Shown here piece by piece: positions 37,621 through 51,657 of a DNA stretch of 64,000 nt (its first letter is position 1; each line of letters begins with the position of its first letter). The position numbers and the translations under genes were made by a program. Source of the stretch: Glandiceps talaboti (taxonomy: Eukaryota; Hemichordata; Enteropneusta; Spengelidae); assembly GCF_964340395.1 (NCBI RefSeq), contig NC_135569.1:3125040-3189039 (forward strand). Reading direction: 5' to 3'. The notes beneath the pieces were generated by a model that searched no databases, was not told the origin of the DNA, and was given only the letters and a program-made list of their open reading frames with translations.

Positions 37621-38305
37621 ACGATGGGTGGTAGATTCTATCGAGACAATGGGTGGTAGATTCCATTGAGAGAATGGGTCGTAGATTGTATCGAGAGATG
37701 CGTGGTAGATTCTATCGAGACAATGGGTGGTAGATTCTATGGAGACAATGGGTGGTAGATTATATCGAGACGATGGGTGGTAGATTCTATCGAGACGATG
37801 GGTGGTAGATTCTATCGAGACAATGGGTGGTAAATTCTATCGAGACAATGGGTGGTAGATTATATCGAGACGATGGGTGGTAGATTCTATCGAGATGATG
37901 GGTGGTAGATTCTATCGAGACAATGGGTGGTAGATTATATCGAGAGAATAGGTGGTAGATTCTATCGAGAGATGGGTGGTAGATTCTATCGAGAGATGGG
38001 TGGTAGATTCTATCGAGACAATGGGTGGTAAATTCTATCGAGAGAATGGGTCGTAGATTCTATCGAGATAATGGGTGGTAGATTCTATCGAGACGATGGG
38101 TTGTAGATTCTAACGAGACGATGGGTGGTAGATTCTATCGAGACAATGGGTGGTAGATTCTATCGAGACAATGGGTGGTAGATTATATCGAGAGAATAGG
38201 TGGTAGATTCTATGGAGACAATGGGTGGTAGATTCTATCGAGACGATAGGTGGTAGATTCTATACGAGACGATGGGTGGTAGATTCTAACGAGACGATGG
38301 GTGGT
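37621..38305 (+). repeat. 25-bp minisatellite, about 27 copies
   Basis: Units of about 24-25 bp with core GGGTGGTAGATTCTATCGAG and a variable two-base end (ACAAT, ACGAT, AGAAT). Copies are less uniform than in the 9.7-kb array, with scattered substitutions such as GGTCGTAG and TTATATCG. The core GGGTGGTA also begins both flanking direct repeats, suggesting that the array arose from that sequence. Confidence 0.93.
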
Positions 38306-38385
38306 ATGACATGCTACCTATTTAAGTAGAGACGATGGCGTCTCCTATGAGTTAAGTGATGTAACGAGTCACTTGAAAGAACTAC
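38296..38385 (+). repeat. Right direct repeat flanking the 37.6-kb minisatellite
   Basis: Matches 37323-37387 at both ends (GGGTGGTATGAC, TATTTAAG, TCACTTGAAAGAACTAC), with an internal insertion. Confidence 0.8.
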
Positions 38386-41300
38386 GTGTGTGTTTCAGCA
38401 TTATACAAACTTTAATTCGATAAGATAATATGTAAATTACCCCAAAATAGTTCAGGTGCATTTGGCATAGCTAAGAATATATGACCATAAATAAATGTAC
38501 TTTACTCTCTTACTGTCAATGTCTATACATTTGTATATATTACCTAAAATCATAGACTCTTGAGGAAGCCAAGTGGGGAGGGGATGAGGGGTGGTGGTAG
38601 TTAAACATGTGGATATTATCGAAGAATACTCCAATGTTACGAGCTAATGTATATAGTGTAATGGATACAGAGCTAATGTTGATAAGATCATTTGGCGTAT
38701 TTGTAAAGTTACAGATATTTGATGCATTGTTGTTTTAAACGATAGGTTGGTATGCTGCCCATAGAAGAATATGTCCACAACGAAGTGAACAGTTGTATGC
38801 TAACAGTGTGTTATATACTTATATTTATAGGACGTATATTAACTATTCTAAGTTAACATTTATTCAGTATAGTAAGAATGCTACATTTGCGGATTTTTTG
38901 CGTTTACAAGCTGTAACCTCTATACATATCACTGACAACACTGATATGTAGGATATTGCTGTAAGGGTGGGGTCTTGCTTTAATCTATTTGAGAATAATG
39001 CACACAGTAACGTCATTTATAACTGTGTGAAATATTGAAAGGCGATTAGATGTTTACATGTAATGTGTGTGTTTCCTCGCAACATTTCTGTGACATGTGT
39101 CAACATGAAACACTTCGTTGTCTTAATTTCTGCGTTCATTTTAAAGATGGGTGTGTTAGTTATACTCAGACGTGCGAACAGATTCTACAATTGACAACAA
39201 TATGACATCTTTGTTGTGGCAGTTCAAGTTACCTAGAAGGCAAATACATAACGAGTATTTGTTAACCTTAAACGGATGCATGACGCAAACAAGTGCGATC
39301 TTCCTAGCTTATTACATCACACTAGTTTCTATTTAACCTGTCAAATCTGTCGTCGAGGTATTCGTTTCATCCGTTCCTAGCCACATTAAGTAAAATTACC
39401 TTCTCTCCTTGACGAGTAAGTAAAGTTCAATTACTTTATAGAGCCAAACCAAGCATGCACTAAACCCATATGATAAATTGATTCTTTTCCTTCACCAGCA
39501 AATCAAATTTTATTTCCCAATATTTTGACCGCGAGGGTTTTGTTGACGTCATGCAATGAAACTAAATTTCCTTGGTAACTAGATAAGGCATGCCAAATGT
39601 AATTTTCATCACATAGTTATGAGATACTGTAATTGTGATGGTAACAATGTATGTAAAACACTATTCACACTAACTGGATAAAACTTTCTACAAAATTCTA
39701 ACGCGATTTAGTTAAAAGTGTATGTGAACTCCTAATTAACCAGTCACGTGACAAACACAGTAAAGCCTCCTTTTTAGTTCCGAAGTCAGAACGTAAATAA
39801 TTTACCTAGTATATTTCGGATAAATTACTCGGCATTCTTCAATTGTTATTACAAATAAACTACGTAAATTATTTAAGCTCTGAGTTAACTAATACAAAAT
39901 AGTATTCCAGAGCAAGGAAACAATGATTTAGTTGCACAGTAAAGTCATTTCATTTTCTGCAAATTCAAAACGAATACTAATTTCTCCCCCTATGACCACT
40001 TTAAGGAATCGTTTGTAAACACACAATATTATACTCTGATGTTGACTGTACATAAGAACAAATGATCACGACATTTTCAGATTACAAAAATCTACATATG
40101 TAGGTAACTAACAGATCAGAATCTTTCAAATTATGCACGTAGGAAAATGACTCATACTTGACACGTTAAGACACATCAGGTGTTAGATGAAAAATTGTAC
40201 CGGTATTAAACGTAGATGTAATAAATGACTCTACAAGATTTCTATATGTCTGCATGCATGATCCCAAGTGATAAAAATGCGTAATGCCACTCGAGTTGTA
40301 AGGCCTCAGGCATTTAAGCTTAAAAAGGTGAATTGATCGCCAAACTTTACGGCGTAAGAAATTTGATAAAATACATTAAATTATATAACTTCATCGCAGG
40401 ACAACAGTTAATCAATTTAATGGAACAAAATGGAAATATAGAATTTAAACCAAAAAGCATTAAAGTGAAATAGTTGACGGAATCAGCGTGTGGAGTTATT
40501 CTGTGGAAAACTTTGTTGGGGTGTATCAATGTGCATAATGACATGAAACTGTCAATTTGGCTTCGTGTCGATATAGAAATATTACATCATGTACTATATG
40601 CTGTACGTACATGCCATTTTGTCTTCTTGCCAAGAAATCTTATCCTGAGACCACTATTAAAACAGATATGCAACGACACGTTTGCCGTTATTCTCCTTAA
40701 AGGCTCAGTTTGGATTACGATTAAAAATTAAGTTGAACAATCAGTTGCCCGGGAGAGATGTATAAGAGCTTGGTCGGTCCAGCACAAAGATTGATCCAAT
40801 ATAATCCATAACATAAGACTAATGCTATGATCCAGGATTAAAAGAGGCATTTTTAAACCCTCGAAATGCAGGATTGGGATTAACGTTAGACATACCTATC
40901 AGCTATGACGAGCTGTTTGACGCCAACACATATATATATTATTAGTTTTGATATATTGCGTTTCAACATTGTGATGGAAGCGTTTACAATCAGTACTTTT
41001 GGTACGAACTATAGTGGCACAAGAAGTCTTTTTTTAATGTTTAGACAAATCCTCAATTTGCTAGGGACATACAATCCATTGTAGACTATGTAAGCACATA
41101 GGATTGAATATTGTACGCTAATCTGTAGCAAGAACAATGCCAGAAAAACTGTCGTTTTGAGATATGCGAAAAATAAATTCAAATTTAATATCGTCAGATA
41201 CACATTCTACTGAAATATGAGCTGAAAATGGTAGGAATGATGGAACACTCAAATAGTTGTAAGTTTTCTAAAAAAAATAACCAATTGTGAGATTTTTGCA

Positions 41301-41690
41301 GCGAAGCATTTCTTTCCACATATAAAATGACGATAGTGATGTCGAATACGTCGGATGCTTAGATCGGCTGCAAATTGACAATGTGCGAACTTGCGTCTAA
41401 GCTAACCATCATCTGAACAACTTTGGGAGGTAGGGTAACATGAACCCAGACAAGTTCGTACCCTTAAAATGCTTATATGTTTTACTGGAGTGTTAAGAGC
41501 CTCGATCAAACATTTTGGCAAAAATCATTCACTGTGATTGTGACAAAAATCATGCTAAGACATTTTGTACTGCGACCTAACTCAACTGGATGTGATACTA
41601 AAAATACTATATTTATTTCAGTTTTTACGAACAAACATTTTAAGAACATTTACCCCAAAACCCTCTTTTTCTTTAACGTTTTGTTCAGTT
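38386..41690. other. AT-rich sequence, nothing recognised
   Basis: An 85-codon frame at 40474-40731 has a non-ATG start and no recognisable domain. No other signal is supported. Confidence 0.4.
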
Positions 41691-41696
41691 CTATGT

Positions 41697-42345
41697 TATG
41701 AGTACCCAATGGGCGACGCCCGGAGGGGACTACTATGTTGGGTTCCGTCCGTCCGTTATCACCTGTATCTCAGACATGCATGAGCCGATTTCAGCCAAAC
41801 CTCGCACAAATGTCAGCATATCCAAGTCACTTTGTTTTGCGCCTTTCGCGATAATGGAATCAACATGTGTCGCACAAATTCAGCTTTTGGCCACTTACAC
41901 TGGAAGCTGAATATACAGATACCTCATTAGAGTGTGTACAACCATACTATATCCATATTGAGTATCCCAATGAGACCTTGACCTTTGACATTGGTCAAAT
42001 AACATAAGATGTTCAAAGTGTATATGTACACACCCTTTACATATACTATGACAGAGCAGTCACACCATTTCATTCCCCTCCCGTCACCATTGTACTTTCT
42101 ACAAGACATAACAAAATGACTTAAACACTGAGTAATTAGGTCACTCAGTTACCAACATGTGGTAGGATCTAGCAAAACACCATTAATTTTAATGCAGGGT
42201 TGTGCACTAAAGTACCATCTGAGTTGAACAGTGTGACACATGCCAAATTCAACCAAACCTGGTACAAATGTCAGATACCGTGGTTCAACATGTACATCAC
42301 TTTATTTCGTGACTTTTATTTTTTCCAAAATTCAGATTTATGTTA
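41697..42345 (+). repeat. Dispersed repeat with hairpin start and internal duplication
   Basis: Opens with CAATGGGCGACGCCCGGAGG, a short GGGC-GCCC hairpin, then GTCCGTCCG and a module at 41766-41810 starting TATCTCAGACATGCATGAGC. That module aligns with the 45-bp module at 8767 and 18831. A diverged second copy of the part containing CCAAACCT-G-ACAAATGTCA is at about 42246-42345. Between them lies GACCTTGACCTTTGAC. A non-autonomous interspersed element is likely. Confidence 0.55.
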
Positions 42346-43012
42346 GTAAGTTGAAATGCTGGGGAATACTTCTTTAACAGAGATTTGTTTTTAGTTAAAT
42401 ATTCAATTTCCTTAAACTGATGTCAATGAGTTCTGTATCTAAATTCGAGCTTTTGTGGTGGATATTGAAGTTTGCCGGTATATCGTGATTGAATTCTATC
42501 GACAAAAATGTAGTCTCAGTTTTTTCAGCGTAGTGTATTTAGATATGAAGTCAAATACAATGAACAGTATCTCCTGATTCAAATTGAAACGTGATTTATT
42601 ATATTGGTGTATAATATAACTATATTACTGTATTGCTTTGTACTATAACGACACAGTCATAAACGTTAAAGAGTGCATATTTTTTGTATAAATGCGGCCC
42701 TTATTCCACAAGTATTATAACTAATTAAATAAGATATTTCTTTGGTCCAGATATATCTGAATGTAGTTTTACTATATTATGCATAGTAACATTTATGCTA
42801 GCATTAAATCTGATCACTTTTGATTGGAGTTGTGGTTTGATGTTTGCCCGAAACCATCAAATGACGTACAGTGCAGTGTAGTGTACGCGGGAGTTCATTT
42901 CACTCCAAATGTATATTCAAGTCTGTTACTTTAACTACCAGTCCTTTCAGAAACATTTTAAAGTAAAAATTAATTCTGGAGAGAATTGTCATGAGATTCA
43001 TGGCCTGTGAGC

Positions 43013-43249
43013 ACCGTTTCATCTGGTCTGATAGACTTGTCAAACTATAAGTGACATTTTGCTTGTTCTGATAGACTTAGTCGCTTACCAGTTCCGATTG
43101 AATTTTGTGGAACTGTAACGTTTTACCTGTTCAAATTACTGAGACTTTGTCAAACTGTAAATTACGTTTCATGTTCTGATAAACTTTGTCAAACTACAAG
43201 TAACGTTTCATGTTCTGAAAGACTTTGTCAAACTAAAAGTAACATTTCA
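43013..43249 (+). repeat. Degenerate ~40-bp minisatellite, left half
   Basis: Repeats of the motif TGTTCTGATAGACTTTGTCA followed by AACT-TAAGTAACGTTTCA, diverged and of uneven length. The series breaks off at about 43249 and resumes at 44102. Confidence 0.8.
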
Positions 43250-44095
<846 letters not shown>

Positions 44096-44101
44096 CTAAA
44101 T

Positions 44102-44320
44102 AACATGTTAAGAAAGACTGTCAGATTGACATTTCATATGTTCTGAAAGACTTCAAGAAAATACAAGTAACGTTTTACATGTTCAGTACAGAGCGACTTT
44201 ATCAATCTGTAAGAAACCTGTTCCGATAGACTTTGGCAAACTGAAAGTAACTTTCATAAGTTCAGAAAGACTTTGTCAAACTATACGTAACGTCTTACCT
44301 GTCTGTCAAACTGTATTTCT
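44102..44320 (+). repeat. Degenerate ~40-bp minisatellite, right half
   Basis: Resumes the 43013-43249 repeat (ATGTTCTGAAAGACTT, AGACTTTGTCAAACTATACG) and fades by about 44320. Confidence 0.8.
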
Positions 44321-44747
44321 GCTAGTAATCGGATCGTACCATACAGCAGTAAGCGACAACAAGCGCCAAGACGACGACAACAACAACAACAACGTCAGCG
44401 TCAGCTAAAAAGAATGCAATTTAAATTATTTAATATTCATAGAATATTAAACTATATATAACAAAGAAAAAAAGATATAACAAACAAACCATCTGTTCAA
44501 TACATTTCATTTAGCTGGGGCTAATTGTTCATATATTTTTATATAATATGCAGCATAACATTTGAGTATACTGGGTAATTACCATATATAGTATGAATAA
44601 TACATTTCTCTCGTCTGAACATTTTCTAAACGTAAATGAAGAATGACTACTTAAATTGAGTTCAATGCTTATAATTAATATAAGAATTAAAGAATTTGTA
44701 TTTGACTACCTTCTGACTTTTCTAAGCACACCTCTACACATATACCT

Positions 44748-44886
44748 CATACATACATACATACATACATACATACATACATACATACATACATACATAC
44801 ACACACACATACATACATACATACATACATACATACATACATACATACATACATACATACATACATACATACATACATACATACAT
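44748..44886 (+). repeat. (CATA)n microsatellite
   Basis: About 139 bp of TACA repeats with one CACACACA interruption. Confidence 0.97.
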
Positions 44887-45311
44887 AAATCTTGTTACGC
44901 AATATATACCCAAATATTTTAAGTGTACATATCGACCTTGACAATCCCAATTTTATTCTTTTGAATTAAGTCTATAATGCTCTGCTACTAATATTGCATC
45001 GAGCACTGTTCTCTCCAGTGAGACACGTATACTTATATGAATACATACAGTTACATGAATAGTTTGTGATGATTCCTCTAACTGGGATATGCCTAATGCA
45101 TTCGTTCGTTTAGTCTTTCATTGATTTTTTCATTTATTCATATAATTATTCACCCGTGGATCAACATAAATCTGGCAAGTAAGTCTGTGTTACATTGATA
45201 GGAGACTGGCTGGCTGTAATATAATAGGAGAAGACATTTACAGGTTTTACTTGGTTTTGGATATCAAAGATAGATCATACAAAGCATTCTCTTGGGGCTA
45301 AAGATGATATA

Positions 45312-45550
45312 TCACTTTCCATTTGGATCAATCATCGTCACATCCGTCGAGCCACAAATATCATTGTTGCTTCCCATACCAATTTCCCTTCTCCCTGGGG
45401 AAATAAACAATTCGCTGTTCATTCTGACCCATCTCATGAAAATAAAGGTTCCTCTATATATGATGTGAATTACGTCATCAGCATTGGCTATTGTGAAGAT
45501 AAAATTGTCGTTTTCACATTTAGTATGCCTCCTAAATCCTCTAAAAATCA
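45312..45550 (-). CDS. Candidate terminal exon, unassigned
   Basis: On the minus strand, CTAACCTTTTCACTAATTGA followed by TCTAG is a plausible branch region and acceptor. The frame then stays open for about 79 codons to a TGA at 45312. The product contains WVRMNSELFISPGRREIG. No domain is recognised. The opposite strand is also open over part of the region, which weakens the case. Confidence 0.2.
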
Positions 45551-45999
45551 CTAGATCAATTAGTGAAAAGGTTAGGGGGTTTTCACATGGAGACATTCAA
45601 TTCAAATTCGCGGAACAGTATATCATGTATACGTACGCCCAGTCCCATTTGCAAATGTGTCCATCCATCCGTGTGTCTATAAAGGCACAAGCGCATGCTA
45701 TTGAAATCAGGTGTATAATTGAACTTAGACAAAATAGATGTTGCATCGTCAACAAGGTTTAAGGAATCTCGACTGTATATTCTATATTATTGATATATAA
45801 GTTTCTTCTCCTATATTTCCAAATAATGTGAATTTTCTGGTGATAATGTGGGTGCAAAGAATATATTTCACAACAGTGCAATTCCTTGAATACCATAAAC
45901 GCTTTGTACAATTTCAATATGTCTGCTTTCTTTAACTGTAATATAAAGTTACTGACATGAAAATGAATATTTTTGGTGTAACTTGTGTAATAATATGAC

Positions 46000-48215
46000 C
46001 ACCCTTATCTGATTCTCAATTCTTATTCTAAATTTAATTAAAAATTAAAATTCGTGACACAATTGAAATGTTGACACCTATATTATCAGATATGGTGTTT
46101 TTACTGGTATTATTATATCTGACCTTGAACCTCGCAGTCACCTGTCAAAATCAATCTATGTCTTACGTATCAGATATCTAAAATGCATTTTACATATAGT
46201 GTTAAAAAGTAGTTGATTTTTTTTCAAATCACGTACAGAAAAATAGTAAGTGATACCAATATTGACCAGATGCCAGCTTTAGACATATATTTCCAACGTT
46301 CTAGTACATGTACCGTGACTCTAAAACTATAATACATGAAGATTACGATGAAATATTTTCGCCCATGATAACTCTGTGGGCAGCATTGATGATCATAATA
46401 TATAGAATTATCAAACAGCACCTACGCTATACAAAAGTCGAGTAAAGATGTTTGAGATCTAATTCTTTGAAACGAATCTTGAGTCTGTAAATAACCCTTA
46501 AAAAAACCTTCACGTACATTTCAATTTTGGACTATCATACATGACAAGTAGACTTTATGAGAAAGTTATTCATAGCCACATTATATGATATTATTCACAT
46601 GGTGTCTGTGTTCTTAATGAATGGCGCACCTCTCGCTATTCCCGTTATATCATGCTGATTTTTATTTGGGTTACCTTTCTTTGACTCAAGCATTTGCCAA
46701 CATAGGTAAGGCATGTCTGTACTGTACCATACGAATCGTGATTCACAGATAACGCCCATTAGCTTAATTGTCAAGGAGTCATTCACTATAAATCACAATT
46801 GATCTTGATCGACATTCAAAGCCATGGTTAAGATGAAGGCTTAAATGTGAGAGACCTAATGCATTTTCAAACACAAATTGACCTTAATGGATGACGAATA
46901 AACACCTTCCCCATAATATAATACATAGTCTCAATATATTTCTAGATATATAGTAGGTTTTTTACTGGACAATCTTATCAATTAAAAAGAAATAAAATCA
47001 ACCTAATGATTTTATTATTTCAGTACTACTATTCTGTATATTTTTCTCTGAAAATGTCTTGTAAAGAATTGTAGGTAGAATATATATACAGGTACTATTG
47101 AATTGGTGAATGTATTCAAATTTTCAATATATATTATATATAATATTTGCTATTTACAGGTCAAAATCTATTGTTGTGTCTATTTGTACAGTCACTGTCT
47201 CCCCTAATCTTTGGTATTACTGATTAACTGTATTTGTTATATTATTTCGACTTAAAAGAATATCCAGTGTCAGTTAGAACAATTGTGATTCTGAGAAAAA
47301 AGTTTGATATTTGCATTGAACGGATATATACTTTTGACGGCATAGATAAGTCACAGTAAGAGGTCATCATACTAATACCTTTATGATGTGATGAGTTGAT
47401 GAAAGTAGTCGCTGTGACAAACTTAATCTACCACCGTAAGTTATTATATTATTATAGTACAGCCGCTCATGATGACGTAGTAATGATTTGTTCAATCACT
47501 TACAGAAAGGAATACGTCCTGGTAAAGTAACCCATCCATGAAAAGAAATTTTAAAAATTGATTTCGAATAAAGGTTAATAAAATATACCCTTTTGATCTA
47601 TACACTTATGTCTCATAAAAAGGTATAAGTAACACAATAACTAGAATATATCTACATATCGACAGACTGTCATTAAAACTCAATTTGCAGGGAAACACAA
47701 TCTTTTGAAAGCGGCAAACACAACAACTTGTTCAAAGGCCAACCAAAAAGCAAACCATTCATTCCGTTCTGCTGTTCCATTGTATCACGACCACTTAGAA
47801 AACCACCATTAATAGTTACAGCTTTGAATTGTTTGAAGGTATATTGACCGCTTGTTTCCCCTACCTGATATACATAGTAAGCAATAATTTATATTGAAAT
47901 ATATACTGTAATTTACTCAATACAAAACGGATGTAGCATAAAATAGGTTTCGCTTTTACTGCTTTCTGTTGGAAAAAAATCATTTTATTAAAAGCCACGC
48001 ACCTTCTCTCACTACATGTTATTTAAAGCTTAATATACCATGCACAAGCCAGGTTCAACAAAAAATATGGAATTTATATTCTGATCGTTCTATGTCATGA
48101 CAACGCGTATCTAAGCCATTGGTTCTGCTGCGTTCGAAATATGAGTCAAAACGTTCAAAATTGCCATTACTTTCCCCAATTTTACTTTAATATTGCTGGC
48201 GCTGGTGTAGTTATG
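46000..48215. other. AT-rich sequence, nothing secure
   Basis: A minus-strand frame at 46675-46786 ends at a donor-like AAAG|GTAACC and contains WYSTDMPYLCWQMLESKK. It is too short to call. Nothing else was recognised. Confidence 0.35.
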
Positions 48216-48360
48216 TTATTCTAAATTTTGTCTTCCTTCAGCCGGAAAATGCTCGTGACCCATGGGTTGTCACTATGAGTCGCTAGACGAATGTGGACAA
48301 AGGCCCCTTAGGTCACTCGTATTTTTCTTGGCTGAACGAAGAAAAAATATTGGTGAATAA
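48216..48360. mobile_element. Short TIR element, family A copy 2
   Basis: Left end TTATTCTAAATTTTGTCTTC plus CTTCAGCCGG; right end in reverse complement TTATTCACCAATATTTTTTC plus TTCGTTCAGCCAAG. The interior shares GTCACTATGAGTCGCTAGA with 7384-7510 and additionally holds GGACAAAGGCCCCTTAGGTC. This is the fuller of the two copies. Confidence 0.7.
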
Positions 48361-48693
48361 TATCTATTTAAGTTCTTGTAAGTAAGGTCCCTACAACATA
48401 TTCAGTATATTACTTTTTGTTATCAAAGAACACTCATGATCGATTGTGAAAAAACTTGTCAGTAGATTGAATTTTGTCCTCCTCAACTTGACTATATTTC
48501 AGATCAGGTCAATATTCAGACACAATTCTGTACTTCTCCGTGATAAGGCCAAATAAAAAAATAGTGTGTTGAACCTCATCAAACTCTCACGGATGCATTG
48601 TGAACGATGAGTATCTTTCCTTGGGGTCGAAGTAATTTTTCAAAATTTAAAGTAAAATAAAATTTCAACCTACCTACCATTTTTTCCGAAATC

Positions 48694-48917
48694 ATGTTAT
48701 CGGAAACAAACATATTGTTTTTATTTTGCCTAATCACTACCCATTGCGATGGCACATCAAGATTAAACCATGTCAAGTCAAATGACAGTAAAACAGAAGC
48801 AAACGTTAATCATGTCATCCTGCCTGCATCAAAAGCACTCCCCTTCTCTTTGTCGGAAATGCCGACTTATTCCATTAGACTACATGCTTCTAGTGCCCAA
48901 AATGAAGGCGTTATAAG
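48694..48917 (+). CDS. Candidate first exon of a secreted protein
   Basis: An ATG-initiated frame of 75 codons starts with a hydrophobic segment (MLSETNILFLFCLITTHCDG) that could be a signal peptide, although it lacks a basic N-terminus. It ends at a donor-like ATAAG|GTGACT; unspliced, it stops at 48921. No family is recognised. Confidence 0.18.
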
Positions 48918-49696
48918 GTGACTGTAATCTGAATATGTCATAGCATGTTCATAATGACTGTAGAGTAGCTTACAGCTAAAACAGATTAGCTCTATTCGTC
49001 ACGTCCTCACTCCCCAGGCCACTCAACCCCTTGTTGGCTCTGTGTCGAGTAGACTATACTGGAGCAACTGTCTCTTCTCTGGTTGCCCTAAACATCTTAG
49101 ATTACACATTATGAGTTCTTGTCTGGACATGAAGAAAAGGGTCTCGTCATGTCTTATATATATAATTATTGCATTGTTTATATTTTGGAACATGTTCTAC
49201 CATTTTCAGCACGTAAGACTATAGTTTTGTTGAAGCCAAAGTTCGTTACAAATTCTTGTTAATATATACTGTCACTTCCTCAAGAATGTGCACAAGTAAG
49301 CTAACGCAGTACACAAGCAAAGAATTGACGATCACCATATGGAGTTCTGAAGCATTTGCTGATGTACTATAAACCTAACCTAAACAGGGTGATGGGTTTT
49401 AACGTCTCTACCTGAGAATTCGATTAATGGAATCTAGTGGATTGCACCTTAATTGACAAACTAAGAGATCGACGTTATCTATGTATTCTCAGTTGGGGAT
49501 CAAAGTCGTCCATACGTGTTATAGTTTGCTGAGTAGGATAAGTAGGAACTCACCATGCATTTCAAGTAGATGTATAAAATAAAATCCTGTATTTTACTTA
49601 TGCCGGTCACTTTTTTTAAGTACGAAGGGTGTGCTATAATTTTTAAAAATCCATTTACAATCTACATAGTGGTACATGGTTTCATACACTTTTACG

Positions 49697-49697
<1 letters not shown>

Positions 49698-49765
<68 letters not shown>
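49698..49765 (+). repeat. (CA)n microsatellite
   Basis: About 34 CA dinucleotides without interruption. Confidence 0.97.
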
Positions 49766-49768
<3 letters not shown>

Positions 49769-50104
49769 TTTTCTTCAATATAAATTTACATTACTTTTGC
49801 CATCACATAATGTTGGTACTGTAAAAAAACTAAATAGATATATATTCTCGATCTCTGCCACAGAACTAAGAAATAATACAATTATAGAAACTCTGAAATG
49901 TGATCTTTCTTTTCTGTTCTTATCTTTCTAGTAATCTGTTTCAGTTTATTTCATTGTTTGTACTATACTGAATAAACATATGATGTCATTATTACAAACA
50001 TACACATACGTACACACATATATAGATATATAATCCATGACATACTTTGTTAAGATATATACATACTACTCTTAGTCCAACCACGTGGCATTTTCAATAA
50101 ATCT

Positions 50105-50238
50105 TATGGCCAGAGGGCTTTTACAGTGTGCTCACCCCTCTGTGGAATTCACTTCCATTTGAAATAAGAATTGTAATGACTGTTGACATTTTTAAACGTA
50201 GTTTAAAGACACATCTTTTCAGACAACATTTCAAGTGA
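50105..50238 (+). pseudogene. Frameshifted C-terminus of an L2/CR1-like LINE
   Basis: One frame reads YGQRAFTVCSPL from 50105. After a one-base shift at about 50140, a second frame reads WNSLPFEIR, then TVDIFKRSLKTHLFRQHFK, and stops at 50236-50238. The order (YG.RAFS..P..WN.LP..IR....FK..LKTHLF) is the standard end of L2/CR1 ORF2 proteins. The frameshift means the copy is dead, and nothing further upstream was recognised. Confidence 0.85.
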
Positions 50239-50334
50239 TTGATTTTAACTTGTCGGTTTTTATACAATGTGAATTATTTTAGTGGGTCGGTTTTACACCC
50301 TCTATGTGTGCTGTTATTTTCTTTACTTTATAGA

Positions 50335-50404
<70 letters not shown>
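50239..50404 (+). mobile_element. 3' UTR and (AT)n tail of the 50.1-kb LINE
   Basis: About 100 bp of T-rich 3' UTR ends in CTTTATAGACGC, directly followed by about 66 bp of AT dinucleotides, which probably grew from the element's terminal repeat. Confidence 0.65.
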
Positions 50405-50408
<4 letters not shown>

Positions 50409-50967
50409 TATACAAACTATTAGTATACTTCTAACATGGATGATATGTCAGCATTTTGACTTATATAATTTTTGTATACTACCATAACGCTATTTGAATA
50501 ATATAACTTTTTAAAACTTTGGTAAATATAAGAGCGATAAAATTTGAAACATGCTTCATGTATTAATACTAACACAGTATACCGTATGTATTTTGTCACT
50601 TAAATGAATATAACGTTAATGCATACCATGTGTTCTTTTTTGCAATCCGATTATTCTACAATATCCTTTTTGGTATCGCCTGCCCAAGGTAGTGGAGATA
50701 ATGGAATAAGCTCTATCCGTTTTGTAGCCCCTGATACACATATACGTCCAAAACCAATTCTAAATCATGCTTAACCAATTTCATGGTGATTGCTTACGCA
50801 TACAAAACAGTATAACATCCTGGCAGCTATGAAACATAAAGATTTAATCAAATGATAGACACGCATTATGACAGATTAAGTGTGATCGCAAGGCTAAAAC
50901 TGCTTTGATGTAGACCTGCAAGGTCGTATATAGACAATACAAGCAAGTATTGGTGTATTCTGTAAGC

Positions 50968-51262
50968 AGTACAAGTTTGAATACCTACAATGAGTCACAG
51001 GGGATGTTTGTTCTTAACCTGTACAGGGTCGATTACCTGGAATGAGTTATAGGGGATGTACATGTAAGTGGGTTTTTAACCAGTGCAGGGTCGAATACCG
51101 ACAATTAATTACAAGGGGATGTAAGTGTGATTTCCAACCAGTACAAGGTTGAATACCGACAGTGAGTTATTTGGATCCAAGTGTCAATGTGTTCTTTCGC
51201 TACTGTAACGACGAATACTGACAATGAATTATATGGTATGCAAAGTATGACTGTGTTCATTC
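50968..51262 (+). repeat. Degenerate ~65-bp tandem repeat, about 4-5 copies
   Basis: Repeated theme CAGTACAAGGTTGAATACCG, ACAATGAGTTATAGGGGATG, TAAGTGTG-TTTTAACC, with copies at about 50968, 51025, 51087, 51139 and 51202. Confidence 0.75.
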
Positions 51263-51440
51263 AAACCTACTACAAAGGTTACACATTAATGTCCATGTCT
51301 TAACATGACTTGTTTACGTTCCCCTCATTAACGAAAACTCAACATATCCCTCAAGCTGGACATTGTATTTTGAAAAGGAGACGTTGTTTATTAGGAAAGG
51401 GCGATTACAAATATCGTTGGAAATCGTTTTACTTTGGTAC

Positions 51441-51486
51441 TGTTTGTTTGTTTGTTTGTTTGTTTGTTTGTTTGCTTGCTTGTTTG
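51441..51486 (+). repeat. (GTTT)n microsatellite
   Basis: About 46 bp of TGTT repeats with two CTTG variants near the end. Confidence 0.96.
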
Positions 51487-51626
51487 AGACCATGACAGCA
51501 GTAAACAGATAAAGTATAATTCTCACTTCCCAGGTTAATTCAATAGAGAGCTGCCAGCAACGATTTGATTGACATGGTCTGAAATTATGGCAACTAACCC
51601 TACGTAGAGAACTTTATTGTAGAATT

Positions 51627-51657
51627 CCTAACCCTAACCCTAACCCTATCTCTAACC
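51627..51657 (-). repeat. Short interstitial telomeric repeat (TTAGGG)n
   Basis: CCTAACCCTAACCCTAACCC followed by TATCTCTAACC: about three perfect and two diverged units of the metazoan telomere hexamer, C-rich on the plus strand. A poly-C run lies 30 bp downstream. Confidence 0.85.
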
